22,896 bases of DNA, from assembly GCA_949285775.1 (NCBI GenBank), contig CASEAD010000016.1, forward strand, positions 1 through 22,896. The letters are read 5' to 3'. The position numbers and the translations under genes are program-made. Positions within the stretch are counted from its first letter, which is position 1. The number at the start of each line of letters is the position of its first letter. Source of the stretch: an uncultured bacterium (GTDB lineage: Bacteria; Bacillota_I; Bacilli_A; RF39; UBA660). The notes beneath the pieces are model-generated. The model had not been told where the DNA came from. It ran no database searches and was given only the letters and a program-made list of their open reading frames with translations. This document shows, one piece after another, positions 22,620-22,896 of the stretch.

Positions 22620-22896
22620 ATGTATAATCCAATATATCTAGACTATTCTCTAAATTCATTAGAGCCATACATTGATTATGAAACTATGAATATTCATTAT
22701 AATAATATCTATATGAATCTATTGTATAACCTAAATAATCTTCTAAATAACAAATATAATTATTCATTAAAATATCTAATAGAGCATATTGATATAATAC
22801 CTCTAAGTGTTAGAGGAGAAGTATTATATTATTTAAGTAGCGTATTAAATCATAATCTATATTTTTATAATATATCAGACAAACATAATAATATAC
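22620..22896 (+). CDS. divergent Fe/Mn superoxide dismutase-like protein (partial)
   Basis: The first 92 residues follow the Fe/Mn superoxide dismutase N-terminal helical hairpin: SLNSLEPYIDYETMNIHYN corresponds to the DALEPHIDxETMxIHHxKHH region, and IIPLSVRGEV then LNHNLYFY to the IP-x-IR and NHxxFW region. The metal-ligand histidines His26 and His78 are kept. Several active-site neighbours are not: the KHH residues are replaced by NIY, the gateway Tyr34 by Leu, and the FW by YF. The gene runs off the window, so the other two ligands (DxWEHAY) cannot be checked. It may be a dismutase with altered activity or a repurposed fold. AGGTGAT precedes the ATG. Confidence 0.8.
   Translation, partial: MYNPIYLDYSLNSLEPYIDYETMNIHYNNIYMNLLYNLNNLLNNKYNYSLKYLIEHIDIIPLSVRGEVLYYLSSVLNHNLYFYNISDKHNNI

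Overview
The window is a contiguous, very AT-rich stretch in which every recognisable gene lies on the + strand. It looks like the chromosome of a low-GC Bacillota, probably an uncultured, genome-reduced gut-type Bacilli or Mollicutes relative of the RF39/Acholeplasma kind. That placement is inference from gene content: a Firmicutes-order S10-spc-alpha operon, zinc-ribbon S14, a Spo0A ortholog, no rpmD (L30) or map in the operon, and strong A/T-ending codon use. No database search was possible.

Layout. Bases 1-64 are a GC-richer structured RNA stretch; its first ~38 bases resemble the 3' end of 23S rRNA. Next comes a multi-spanning membrane protein, possibly an MFS-type transporter (75-1133), then phosphoglycerate kinase (1189-2370) with an in-frame UGA at codon 21. 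A promoter at 2399-2427 drives three overlapping genes for small two-helix membrane proteins with coiled-coil tails. Triosephosphate isomerase (4286-4972) closes that operon, before a strong terminator. spo0A (5091-5861) follows behind two perfect 0A boxes. A soluble protein of unknown function (6013-7086) has its own promoter with a palindrome over the -10.

From 7157 to 21444 lies the ribosomal superoperon: phased A-tracts, a good sigma-A promoter, a folded leader, then rpsJ-rplC-rplD-rplW-rplB-rpsS-rplV-rpsC-rplP-rpmC-rpsQ-rplN-rplX-rplE-rpsN-rpsH-rplF-rplR-rpsE-rplO-secY-adk-adk2-infA-rpmJ-rpsM-rpsK-rpoA-rplQ and a terminator. This block makes ribosome parts, the translocon pore, initiation factor 1 and RNA polymerase alpha. 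Two tandem adenylate kinases sit where adk-map is usual.

After the operon come a membrane coiled-coil gene broken by an in-frame TAG (21498-22172), a three-helix membrane protein (22196-22576), and the start of a divergent Fe/Mn superoxide dismutase-like gene cut by the window end.

The observations most worth checking are the UGA inside pgk, together with the near absence of UGA stops (1 of 39 complete genes, and that one backed by a UAA three codons later), the paired 0A boxes, the duplicated adk, and the family of two-helix membrane proteins. I found no CRISPR array, tRNA, insertion sequence or phage gene. No gene-free stretch exceeds 300 bases.
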